Origin: RAM1 sp050247515
Lineage (GTDB): Bacteria > Pseudomonadota > Gammaproteobacteria > Burkholderiales > Burkholderiaceae_C
Assembly (NCBI GenBank): GCA_050247515.1
Contig: JBFWUB010000023.1
Span: 1 to 64,000 of the forward strand
Length of the DNA: 64,000 nt
Direction of reading: 5' to 3'
Position numbers and translations under genes: made by a program. The notes under the pieces are model-generated. The model was given only the letters and a program-made list of their open reading frames with translations. It had not been told where the DNA came from and made no database searches. Positions within the stretch are counted from its first letter, which is position 1; the number at the start of each line of letters is the position of its first letter. Shown here piece by piece: positions 16,655 through 24,057 of the stretch.

Positions 16655-18808
16655 ATGACATTGCCCCGCTTCGCCTTTGCCCTCGCCGCCGCCGCTGCGG
16701 TCCTGACCGCCGCCCATGCGCAAACCGCTTCGAGCGCGGGTGCGAAGTCAGTGGTCACCACCGACCAGGTGCGCGCCGAGCTGATGGCCCATGCACCCGA
16801 GGGGGTGGAGCCCGGCAAGCCGGTCTGGGTCGGCCTGCAGATCACCCACAAGCCCGAATGGCATACCTACTGGAAGAACTCCGGCGATTCAGGCCTGCCC
16901 ACCGTGCTGGAATGGACGCTGCCCGCGGGCGTGACCGCCGGCGACATCGCCTGGCCCACGCCCAAAAAGATCCCCATCGGCACGCTGGCCAACTACGGCT
17001 ACGAAAACACCGTGCTGCTGCCGGTACCGCTGACCATCACCCCCCAATTCAAGCCCGGCCTGCTGTCCGGCGAGCTGGACATCAAGCTCAAGGCCGCCTG
17101 GCTGGTCTGCAAGAAGGAATGCATTCCTGAAGAAGGCGAATTCGCCCTCAAGCTGCCGGTCAAAAGCACCACGGCGATCCACGGCGCCGCGTTTGATGCC
17201 GCATTCAAGGCCCAGCCGCGACCGCTGATGGGCAACACCGGCATCGTGCCCGACAGCCAGGTGCAGATTGACGGCAAGCTGATCCGCCTGTCGGTGCAGA
17301 ACCTGCCCGTGTCGCTGCGCGGCAAGACACTGGACGTCTTCCCGGAAACGCCAGAGGTGATCGAAACCGCGGCCACGCCCGTGCAGGGCTGGAAGGGCGC
17401 GGTCTGGACGGCCAGCATGCCGCTGTCAGCCCAGCGCAGCAACAGCCCGTCGGTCATGCCGTTTGTGCTGGCCGCCGGTGGCGAGGCGTACCGGGCCGAA
17501 CTGAAAGTGCTGGGCACCTGGCCCACGGTGGCCGCGGCCGCCACCGTGTCGCCCGCGCTGGACGCGGCGCTGAAGGCCAACGCGGCCCAGGCCGCCAGTG
17601 CGCCGTCATTGACGCTGGCCGCCGCCTTGCTGGGCGCGCTGATCGGCGGGCTGATCCTGAACCTGATGCCCTGCGTGTTCCCGGTGCTGGCGATCAAGGT
17701 GGTGGGCTTTACCCGGCATGCGGATGATGCGCGCGCCCACCGCCGTGCCGGCGTGGCCTATACCGCCGGCGTGATCGTGTCGTTCATGGCGCTGGGGGCC
17801 TTGATGCTGGGCCTGCGCGCGGCCGGTGAATCCATCGGCTGGGGCTTTCAGCTGCAGTCGCCCGCGGTGGTGGCGGCGCTGGCGGCGCTGTTCACCGTCA
17901 TCGGCCTGAACCTGGCGGGTGTGTTCGAGTTTGGCAGCCTGCTGCCGTCGGGCGTGGCGTCGCTGCAGGCGAAGAACCCCACGCTCGATTCATTCCTGTC
18001 GGGCGTACTGGCCGTGGCCATTGCGTCGCCCTGCACCGCGCCGTTCATGGGCGCATCGCTGGGCTTTGCCGTGGGGCTGCCGGCGGCACAGGCGCTGGCG
18101 GTGTTTGCCGCCATCGGCGTGGGCATGGCCCTGCCCTACCTGCTGGCCAGCTGGGTACCCGCGGTGGCGCGGGCGCTGCCGCGCCCGGGCGCGTGGATGG
18201 ACACCTTCCGCAGGCTCATGGCGTTCCCGATGTTTGCCACGGTCGCCTGGCTGGTCTGGGTGCTGGGGCAGCAAAGTGGCATTGACGGCGCGGGCGCGCT
18301 GCTGGCGCTGCTGGTGGCCCTGAGCCTGGTGGTGTGGGCGCTGACGCTGCGCGGCACGACGCGGATGGCGCTGGGCACGGTGTCGGTGCTGCTGCTGGGC
18401 GCGCTGGCCTGGGGCACGGGCGGCTACATCACCCAGGGCCAGGCGGGCACGGCAACGGTCGCCGCCGATGCGCGCTGGCAGCCCTGGGCACCTGGGCGCG
18501 TGGAGCAGCTGGTGGACACAGGCCAGCCGGTGTTCGTGGACTTCACCGCCGCCTGGTGCGTGACCTGCCAGTACAACAAGAAGACCACGCTCGCCCACGG
18601 GGATGTGCTTGCCGACCTGGCCGCCAAAAACGTAGCATTGCTGCGCGCCGACTGGACGCGGCGCGACCCGGCCATCACCGCCGCGCTGGCCCAGTTGGGC
18701 CGCAACGGCGTGCCGGTGTATGTGTTCTACAAGAAAGGCAGCCCGCCCGTGGTGCTGTCCGAGGTTCTGGGGGTGGAGGAAGTTCGCTCTGTCATTGCCA
18801 AGCTTTAG
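16655..18808 (+). CDS. DsbD-like protein-disulfide reductase
   Basis: A 717-aa three-domain transmembrane thiol reductase that passes electrons from cytoplasmic thioredoxin to the periplasm. The signal peptide at 1-22 ends AHAQ. The periplasmic N-terminal domain has C152 and C156 (VCKKEC). The polytopic membrane domain has the paired cysteines in NLMPCVFP (C340) and ASPCTAP (C460). The C-terminal thioredoxin-like domain has the active site WCVTC (C635, C638). This is the long DsbD-family variant rather than classical DsbD. The ATG at 16655 is preferred because it opens the signal peptide; ATG 16604 is also in frame. The redoxin gene follows 10 nt later. Confidence 0.88.
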   Translation: MTLPRFAFALAAAAAVLTAAHAQTASSAGAKSVVTTDQVRAELMAHAPEGVEPGKPVWVGLQITHKPEWHTYWKNSGDSGLPTVLEWTLPAGVTAGDIAWPTPKKIPIGTLANYGYENTVLLPVPLTITPQFKPGLLSGELDIKLKAAWLVCKKECIPEEGEFALKLPVKSTTAIHGAAFDAAFKAQPRPLMGNTGIVPDSQVQIDGKLIRLSVQNLPVSLRGKTLDVFPETPEVIETAATPVQGWKGAVWTASMPLSAQRSNSPSVMPFVLAAGGEAYRAELKVLGTWPTVAAAATVSPALDAALKANAAQAASAPSLTLAAALLGALIGGLILNLMPCVFPVLAIKVVGFTRHADDARAHRRAGVAYTAGVIVSFMALGALMLGLRAAGESIGWGFQLQSPAVVAALAALFTVIGLNLAGVFEFGSLLPSGVASLQAKNPTLDSFLSGVLAVAIASPCTAPFMGASLGFAVGLPAAQALAVFAAIGVGMALPYLLASWVPAVARALPRPGAWMDTFRRLMAFPMFATVAWLVWVLGQQSGIDGAGALLALLVALSLVVWALTLRGTTRMALGTVSVLLLGALAWGTGGYITQGQAGTATVAADARWQPWAPGRVEQLVDTGQPVFVDFTAAWCVTCQYNKKTTLAHGDVLADLAAKNVALLRADWTRRDPAITAALAQLGRNGVPVYVFYKKGSPPVVLSEVLGVEEVRSVIAKL

Positions 18809-18818
18809 GAGATTTCCC

Positions 18819-19424
18819 ATGTTGCGCCGTACCCTCTTTGCCCTGACCGCCCTGGCCTTCGCCGCGGGCGCCCATGCCGCCGCCACCGTGGGCCAGCCCG
18901 CGCCCGACTTCACCCTGAAGGACGCCACCGGCAAGACCGTGAAGCTGTCCGACTTCAAGGGCAAGCACGTGGTGCTGGAATGGACCAACCCCGGCTGCCC
19001 GTTCGTGCAGAAGCACTACAACAGCGGCAACATGCCCGCCACGCAGAAAGACGCCACAGGCAAGGGCGTGGTGTGGCTGGCCATCAACAGCACCGAAAAA
19101 GCCAGCCGCGATTACCTGGAGCCCGCCAAACTTGTCGCCTGGAAGCAGGAGCGCAAATCCGCCCCCAGCGCCATCCTGATGGACGAGGAAGGCACCGTGG
19201 GCAAGAGCTACGGCGCGCGCACCACGCCGCACATGTACATCGTCAACCCGCAGGGTCAGCTGATCTACGCGGGCGGCATCGACAGCATCCCGTCGGCCAG
19301 CGCCGACGACATTCCCAAGGCCACCAACTACGTGAAGACCGGGCTGACCGAAGCCCTGGCCGGCAAGCCGCTGACGGCCAGCAACACGCGGCCGTATGGC
19401 TGCAGCATCAAGTACAAGAGCTGA
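18819..19424 (+). CDS. Periplasmic redoxin / peroxiredoxin-like protein
   Basis: A 201-aa exported thioredoxin-fold protein. AGGAGA precedes the ATG at 18819, and the N-terminus is a signal peptide ending AHAA. The redoxin domain has PAPDFTLKDATGKTVKLSDF and an active-site segment TNPGCPFV with a single peroxidatic-type Cys60; the second position of a CxxC is Val63, so it is not a dithiol thioredoxin. A cis-proline TTP lies in ARTTPHMYIV, and a C-terminal Cys sits in YGCSIKY. It probably receives electrons from the adjacent DsbD-like protein, with which it forms an apparent operon. Confidence 0.85.
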   Translation: MLRRTLFALTALAFAAGAHAAATVGQPAPDFTLKDATGKTVKLSDFKGKHVVLEWTNPGCPFVQKHYNSGNMPATQKDATGKGVVWLAINSTEKASRDYLEPAKLVAWKQERKSAPSAILMDEEGTVGKSYGARTTPHMYIVNPQGQLIYAGGIDSIPSASADDIPKATNYVKTGLTEALAGKPLTASNTRPYGCSIKYKS

Positions 19425-19459
19425 CCGGTGCACGGCGGTCGGATGCGTACACTGTGCGC

Positions 19460-19936
19460 ATGAGCACCGTCAGCGAACTGCGCCGCATCCTCGGTACCTG
19501 CAAGACCATTGCGGTCGTGGGCCTGTCGCCCCAGTGGCACAGGCCCAGTTTTTTTGCGGCAAAGTACATGCAGTCGCACGGCTACCGGATCGTGCCGGTC
19601 AACCCCGCAGCCACCGACATCCTGGGCGAACGCTGCTACCCCAGCGTGACGGCGGCCGCGCAGCACCACGCCATTGACATGGTCGACTGCTTTCGCAAGA
19701 GCGCCGACATCCCGCCCATTGCTGACGAGGCGATCGCCATCGGCGCCAAATGCCTGTGGTTGCAACTGGGCGTCATCCATGAAGCCGCCGCGCAAAAGGC
19801 CCGCGATGCCGGGCTGGATGTGGTGATGGACCGCTGCGTGAAGATCGAGCATGCGCGGCTGTTTGGCGGGCTGGGCTGGTTTGGCGTGAACACCGGCGTG
19901 ATTTCTTCGCGGCGGCCGCAGCAGTTGCCGTATTGA
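19460..19936 (+). CDS. CoA-binding domain protein
   Basis: A 158-aa single-domain Rossmann protein of the YccU/CoA_binding_2 type. TIAVVGLSPQWHRPSFFAAKYMQ carries the nucleotide-binding loop, followed by GYRIVPVNP and, later, LWLQLGVIHEAAAQKARDAG and VVMDRCVKIEH, all typical of the family. CoA binding is known for relatives but the cellular role is not. It starts 36 nt after the redoxin gene on the same strand and could share its transcript. Confidence 0.85.
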   Translation: MSTVSELRRILGTCKTIAVVGLSPQWHRPSFFAAKYMQSHGYRIVPVNPAATDILGERCYPSVTAAAQHHAIDMVDCFRKSADIPPIADEAIAIGAKCLWLQLGVIHEAAAQKARDAGLDVVMDRCVKIEHARLFGGLGWFGVNTGVISSRRPQQLPY

Positions 19937-20025
19937 AAATGCAGGCTACTGTTTCTCTCTGCGGTTCTCGTTGCACCTCGCAGCAAAGTCACGCCTGGGC
20001 GCGCAACGGCGGCATGCCCACCCCC

Positions 20026-20262
20026 GGCTTCGCGGCAGGCGGTGCCCGGCGGGGGCGATCTGTGCGGTGGCGAGAAGCGCAGGGGGGAGTGTCGGCGCGC
20101 GCAGCGCGCGTCGTGACATGCTCGCCGCGACTGTTTGAGCGCAGCGCGAAGCGCGTAGCGAGTTTCGCGGCGCGACCGACCCCCGAGCATCGCAGCGGAG
20201 TTTTCGCGAAGCGAAAACCACCGCAGTGTGAGCCCCCACCGGGCACCGCCTGAGGCGAAGCC
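20026..20262. repeat. Long imperfect inverted repeat in non-coding DNA
   Basis: The 352-bp gap between the CoA-binding gene and metY has no plausible gene. It is framed by two 31-bp arms (20026-20056 and 20232-20262), inverted and matching at 28 of 31 positions (for example CAGGCGGTGCCCGG against its complement). Between the arms are many short GC-rich palindromes, including GTTTTCGC-GAA-GCGAAAAC at 20200-20218 and runs of GCGCAGCGCG / GAGCGCAGCGCGAAG words. The structure suggests a MITE-like or REP-like element, or a large structured leader ahead of metY. Confidence 0.6.
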
Positions 20263-20288
20263 GCGAGAGCAAAGGAGCGAGCACAAAC

Positions 20289-21608
20289 ATGACAAAAGAC
20301 AGAGACTACGGCTTCGGCACCAGAGCCATCCACGCCGGCGCCACCCCGGACCCGGTCACGGGCGCGCGGGCCACCCCCATCCACCAGACCACCAGCTTTG
20401 TGTTTGACAGCGCCGAGCATGCCGCCAGCCTGTTCAATCTGCAGACCTTCGGCAATGTGTACAGCCGCATCAGCAACCCGACGGTGGCGGTGCTGGAAGA
20501 GCGCGTCGCGTCGCTCGAAGGCGGCCGCGCCGCGCTGGCGTGCGCCACCGGCATGGCGGCGCAAATGACGGCGCTGCTGGCCATCCTGAAGGCGGGCGAC
20601 CACATCGTGGCGGCGTCCACGCTGTATGGCGGCACGGTGGGGCAGCTGGGCGTGGGCTTCTCGCGCCTGGGCATTGAAACCACTTTCGTGGACCCCGCCG
20701 ACCCCGACAACTTCCGCCGCGCCATCCGGCCCAACACGCGGGCGGTGTATGGCGAAACACTGGGCAACCCGCTGGTGAACGTGTTTGACATCGAACCCGT
20801 GGCCGCGATCGCGCATGAGCATGGCCTGCCGCTGGTGATCGACAACACGGTGGCCAGCCCCTACCTGTGCAACCCGTTTGCCTTTGGCGCCGACATCGTC
20901 GTGCACAGCGCCACCAAATACCTGGGCGGGCACGGCACCACCATGGCCGGCGTGGTGGTGGAGTCCGGCAAGTTCGACTGGGGCTCGGCGCTGTCCGCGC
21001 CCAAATTCCCCGACATGCTGGAGCCCAGCCGGGCCTACCACGGCGTGAAGTTCCATGAAACCTTTGGCGACTTCGGCTACACCATGAAGGCGCGCATGGA
21101 AGTCAACCGCACCTTCGGCGCCAGCCTGTCGCCGCTGAATGCCTGGCTGATCTTGCAAGGCATCGAGACCCTGCACCTGCGCATGCAGGCGCATTGCCGC
21201 AATGCGCTGGCCGTGGCGCGGTTCCTCAGCGGCCATGCGCTGGTCAGCTGGGTCAACTACCCGGGTCTGGACGATTCGCCGCACCATGCGCTGGCACGCA
21301 AGCAGTTCCGCGCCATTGACGGCGCGCCGGGCTGCTCGGGCATCCTCACCTTCGGCATCCGGGCCGCCGACCCGGCGCGCGCGGGCGAGCGCTTTATCGA
21401 CGCCTGCGAGTTCATGAGCCACCTGGCCAACATCGGGGACGCCAAGACGCTGGTGATCCACCCCGCGTCCACCACCCACCGCCAGCTGGACGAGGCCGAA
21501 CTGGCCCGCGCCGGCGTGCGCCCGGACATGATTCGCGTGTCAGTGGGCATTGAAGACGCGGACGACATCCTGTGGGACATCGACCAGGCCCTGCGCCGCG
21601 CCGTGTAA
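20289..21608 (+). CDS. metY: O-acetylhomoserine sulfhydrylase (PLP-dependent)
   Basis: A 439-aa Cys/Met-metabolism PLP enzyme that makes homocysteine from O-acetylhomoserine and sulfide, in the cytoplasm. The Schiff-base lysine is K210 in SATKYLGGHG. Other family marks are YSRISNPTVAVLEERVASLEGG, the IDNT motif with Asp185 contacting the pyridine nitrogen, and the C-terminal TTHRQLDEAELARAGV. The length (~430) matches MetY rather than the shorter MetB/MetZ. The ATG at 20289 follows an AAAGGAG Shine-Dalgarno. Its leader is the inverted-repeat region. Confidence 0.9.
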   Translation: MTKDRDYGFGTRAIHAGATPDPVTGARATPIHQTTSFVFDSAEHAASLFNLQTFGNVYSRISNPTVAVLEERVASLEGGRAALACATGMAAQMTALLAILKAGDHIVAASTLYGGTVGQLGVGFSRLGIETTFVDPADPDNFRRAIRPNTRAVYGETLGNPLVNVFDIEPVAAIAHEHGLPLVIDNTVASPYLCNPFAFGADIVVHSATKYLGGHGTTMAGVVVESGKFDWGSALSAPKFPDMLEPSRAYHGVKFHETFGDFGYTMKARMEVNRTFGASLSPLNAWLILQGIETLHLRMQAHCRNALAVARFLSGHALVSWVNYPGLDDSPHHALARKQFRAIDGAPGCSGILTFGIRAADPARAGERFIDACEFMSHLANIGDAKTLVIHPASTTHRQLDEAELARAGVRPDMIRVSVGIEDADDILWDIDQALRRAV

Positions 21609-21626
21609 TCACAAGCCCGCAGCGCC

Positions 21627-22568
21627 ATGCAAATCGACCTCGACCTGCACGACTTCATCGACCAGCAGCAGCGCGAACTGCCACCGCCGCGCGACCCCAC
21701 CGACGTGGCCGCACAGGTGCAGCGCTACGCCGCGCTGTCGCGCCGCCTGCCGTCGGTGCTGGTGCCCGTGACCAGCGGCGACTTCAAGCTGCGTCCCGGC
21801 GGCAAGGCGCTGCCCGCGCGCATGCACTGGCCCACGGGCGCCCAGGCACCGGTGTTGATGGCCTGGTTTGTGGGCGGCGGCTGGACGGCCGGTGACCTGG
21901 ACACCCATGACGGCCTGTGCCGCCAGCTGGCGCATGACCTGGGTGTGGCGGTGGCCTGCGTGCAGTTGCCAGCGCCCGCCGGCAGCCCGCTGCTGCAAAC
22001 CAGTGAGTTCGCCCTGCTGGCGCTGCGCACACTGCTGGAGGGTCGGACCAAGCTGGGCGTGCAGCCCGCCCGGCTGCTGGTGGGCGGCGACGGCAGCGGC
22101 GGCCACGCGGCGCTGCAGGCCGCCTGGCGCCTGGCCCGGGCGCAGCCGGGCAGCGTGGACGCGGTGCTGGGCCTGTGCCCGCTGGTCAAGCCCGACTTCA
22201 ATAGCGCCAGCTACATCCGCTGCGCGTCGTCCCCGGTGTTCTCCCGCGCCGACGCCATCCGGGCCTGGCACGGCTTCCTGCAAGGTCAATGGGACCTGTG
22301 GGACGAGCGCGCCGTGCTGATGCACGGCAACGCGCCCATCCAGAACCCGCCGGTCATGGTGCTGCTGGCGGCCGAACAGGACGTGGCCCATGACGACGCC
22401 ATCCAGCTGCACGACTGGCTGCGCATGGTGGGCGCGCGCTGCGAATTTTTTGGCGCGCCACGCATGACGCACGATTTCGCGCGCATGCAGCATGCCAGCG
22501 ACAAGGCACGCAAGCTGATGAAGGACGCGCTGGGCGCGTTTGCCGAGATCGCCGGGCTTACCCCGTAA
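21627..22568 (+). CDS. Degenerate HSL-type alpha/beta hydrolase
   Basis: A 313-aa protein with the layout of hormone-sensitive-lipase-like hydrolases: oxyanion-hole region FVGGGWTAGDLDTHDGLCR (82 onward), LG then R before the nucleophile elbow, and a late His in MTHDF. Two key places differ. The usual HGGG reads VGGG, and the usual GDSAGG elbow reads GDGSGG (154-159), putting Gly where the nucleophilic Ser should be and Ser one position later. The acid residue could be one of the Asp in AEQDVAHDD. It may be catalytically inactive or use a shifted serine. It lies 18 nt after metY on the same strand. Confidence 0.7.
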   Translation: MQIDLDLHDFIDQQQRELPPPRDPTDVAAQVQRYAALSRRLPSVLVPVTSGDFKLRPGGKALPARMHWPTGAQAPVLMAWFVGGGWTAGDLDTHDGLCRQLAHDLGVAVACVQLPAPAGSPLLQTSEFALLALRTLLEGRTKLGVQPARLLVGGDGSGGHAALQAAWRLARAQPGSVDAVLGLCPLVKPDFNSASYIRCASSPVFSRADAIRAWHGFLQGQWDLWDERAVLMHGNAPIQNPPVMVLLAAEQDVAHDDAIQLHDWLRMVGARCEFFGAPRMTHDFARMQHASDKARKLMKDALGAFAEIAGLTP

Positions 22569-22601
22569 GGCCCCGCCGGGGCGCCTGCCACAATAAGGCC
22601 C

Positions 22602-23690
22602 ATGAGCTTCGCCCCCCTGCAAAACGACACCTTCCTGCGCGCCTGCTGGCGCCTGTCCACCCCCCACACCCCCGTCTGGCTGATGCGCCAGGCCGGGCGC
22701 TACCTGCCCGAGTACCGCGCCACGCGCGCCCAGGCCGGCAGCTTCATGGGCCTGGCCACCCACACCGGCTACGCGACCGAGGTCACGCTGCAGCCGCTGG
22801 AACGCTACCCGCTGGACGCAGCCATCCTGTTCAGCGACATCCTGACCGTGCCCGACGCCATGGGCCTGGGTTTGAGCTTCGCCATGGGCGAGGGGCCGCG
22901 GTTTGCGTCGCCCGTGCGCGACGAGGCCGCCGTCAAGGCGCTGCAGGTGCCCGACCTCAACAAGCTGAGGTACGTGTTTGACGCGGTCACGTCCATCCGC
23001 CGCGCGCTGAACGGCCGCGTGCCGCTGATCGGCTTTTCAGGCAGCCCCTGGACGCTGGCCTGCTACATGGTCGAAGGCGCGGGCTCGGACGACTACCGCC
23101 TGGTCAAGACCATGCTGTACAGCCGCCCGGACCTGATGCACCACCTGCTGGCCATCAATGCCGATGCCGTGGCCGCCTACCTGAACGCCCAGATCGACGC
23201 GGGCGCGCAGGCCGTGATGATTTTTGACAGCTGGGGCGGCGTGCTGGCCGACGGCGCGTTCCAGGCGTTCAGCCTGGCCTACACAGCGCGCGTGCTGGCC
23301 CAGCTCAAGCGCGAGCACGACGGCGCGAAGATCCCGCGCATTGTGTTCACCAAGGGCGGCGGCCAGTGGCTTTCGCAGATGCAGTCACTGGACTGCGAGG
23401 TGCTGGGCCTGGACTGGACGGTGAACCTGGCACAGGCGCGCGCCCTGGTGGGTCACACCCATGCGCTGCAGGGCAACCTGGATCCAAACGTGCTGTTTGC
23501 CCCGCCTGAGCAGGTGGCGGCCGAAGCGCGCAAGGTGCTGGACGCATTTGGCGCGCCGCACCGCGGCGAAGGCCCGGGGGTGGGGCACATCTTCAACCTG
23601 GGCCACGGAATCAGCCAGCACACGCCGCCTGAGCACGTCACTGCGCTGGTCGAGGCGGTGCATTCGCATTCGCGCCAGATGCGGCTTTGA
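22602..23690 (+). CDS. hemE: Uroporphyrinogen decarboxylase
   Basis: A 362-aa cytoplasmic enzyme that decarboxylates the four acetates of uroporphyrinogen III to give coproporphyrinogen III in heme synthesis. The N-terminal signature PVWLMRQAGRYLPEYR is intact and includes the substrate-binding Arg pair. The second signature IGFSGSPWTLACYMVEG is present, as are the catalytic-region Asp in LFSDILTVPDAMG and the C-terminal HIFNLGHGI. Full family length. Transcribed alone, 33 nt after the hydrolase gene. Confidence 0.97.
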   Translation: MSFAPLQNDTFLRACWRLSTPHTPVWLMRQAGRYLPEYRATRAQAGSFMGLATHTGYATEVTLQPLERYPLDAAILFSDILTVPDAMGLGLSFAMGEGPRFASPVRDEAAVKALQVPDLNKLRYVFDAVTSIRRALNGRVPLIGFSGSPWTLACYMVEGAGSDDYRLVKTMLYSRPDLMHHLLAINADAVAAYLNAQIDAGAQAVMIFDSWGGVLADGAFQAFSLAYTARVLAQLKREHDGAKIPRIVFTKGGGQWLSQMQSLDCEVLGLDWTVNLAQARALVGHTHALQGNLDPNVLFAPPEQVAAEARKVLDAFGAPHRGEGPGVGHIFNLGHGISQHTPPEHVTALVEAVHSHSRQMRL

Positions 23691-23765
23691 GCACTTGTCA
23701 TGCGCGTGTCATCAGGGAGTTCCCTAGGCAGTGCACTTTGCAAAAACTTTGCCAGCGCGCTTGAC

Positions 23766-23961
23766 TTATGCACAAAAGTTGTGCTGCGGCGCGCCAAAAA
23801 CCTGTCGCTGTTCGCGCTCTTGCTATGAATCCCATAGCGCACGCAAGTCATTGATTTATATAGGCTTATCGGTTTGCTTTTTTTGCAGGCAAATTAGCCA
23901 AAGCCTTGATTTTCAAGGCCTCGGAGCCGGTCACGACACGATATCAACAAAGTTATCCACA
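23766..23961. promoter_or_regulatory. hemE-priA gap with two DnaA-box matches and hairpins
   Basis: The 367-bp gap between hemE and priA is AT-rich compared with its surroundings. It holds TTATGCACA at 23766-23774 and TTATCCACA at 23953-23961, both matching the DnaA box TTATNCACA and both on the plus strand. The palindrome GCACAA-AAG-TTGTGC (23770-23784) overlaps the first. A hairpin GCCTTGA-TTT-TCAAGGC lies at 23903-23919 without a T-run. No convincing gene lies here. The simplest reading is a priA promoter region with possible DnaA control. Confidence 0.45.
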
Positions 23962-24057
23962 GAAATACTGAATCATCGTCAAATTGGTTTTGAATCAATG
24001 ACTTAAGGCGCTTTTCGACAGTTGACCTTAAGAAAAACCCTTAACCCAAGCCCTTTC

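Noticed and set aside
19933..20290. Frames in the gap before metY (106 aa plus strand, 114 aa minus strand)
   Set aside because: Arg/Ala-rich translations of the palindromic repeat; no start signals.
23731..24006. 91-aa frame in the hemE-priA gap
   Set aside because: No Shine-Dalgarno, Cys-rich unnatural composition, and it runs through the DnaA boxes and hairpins.
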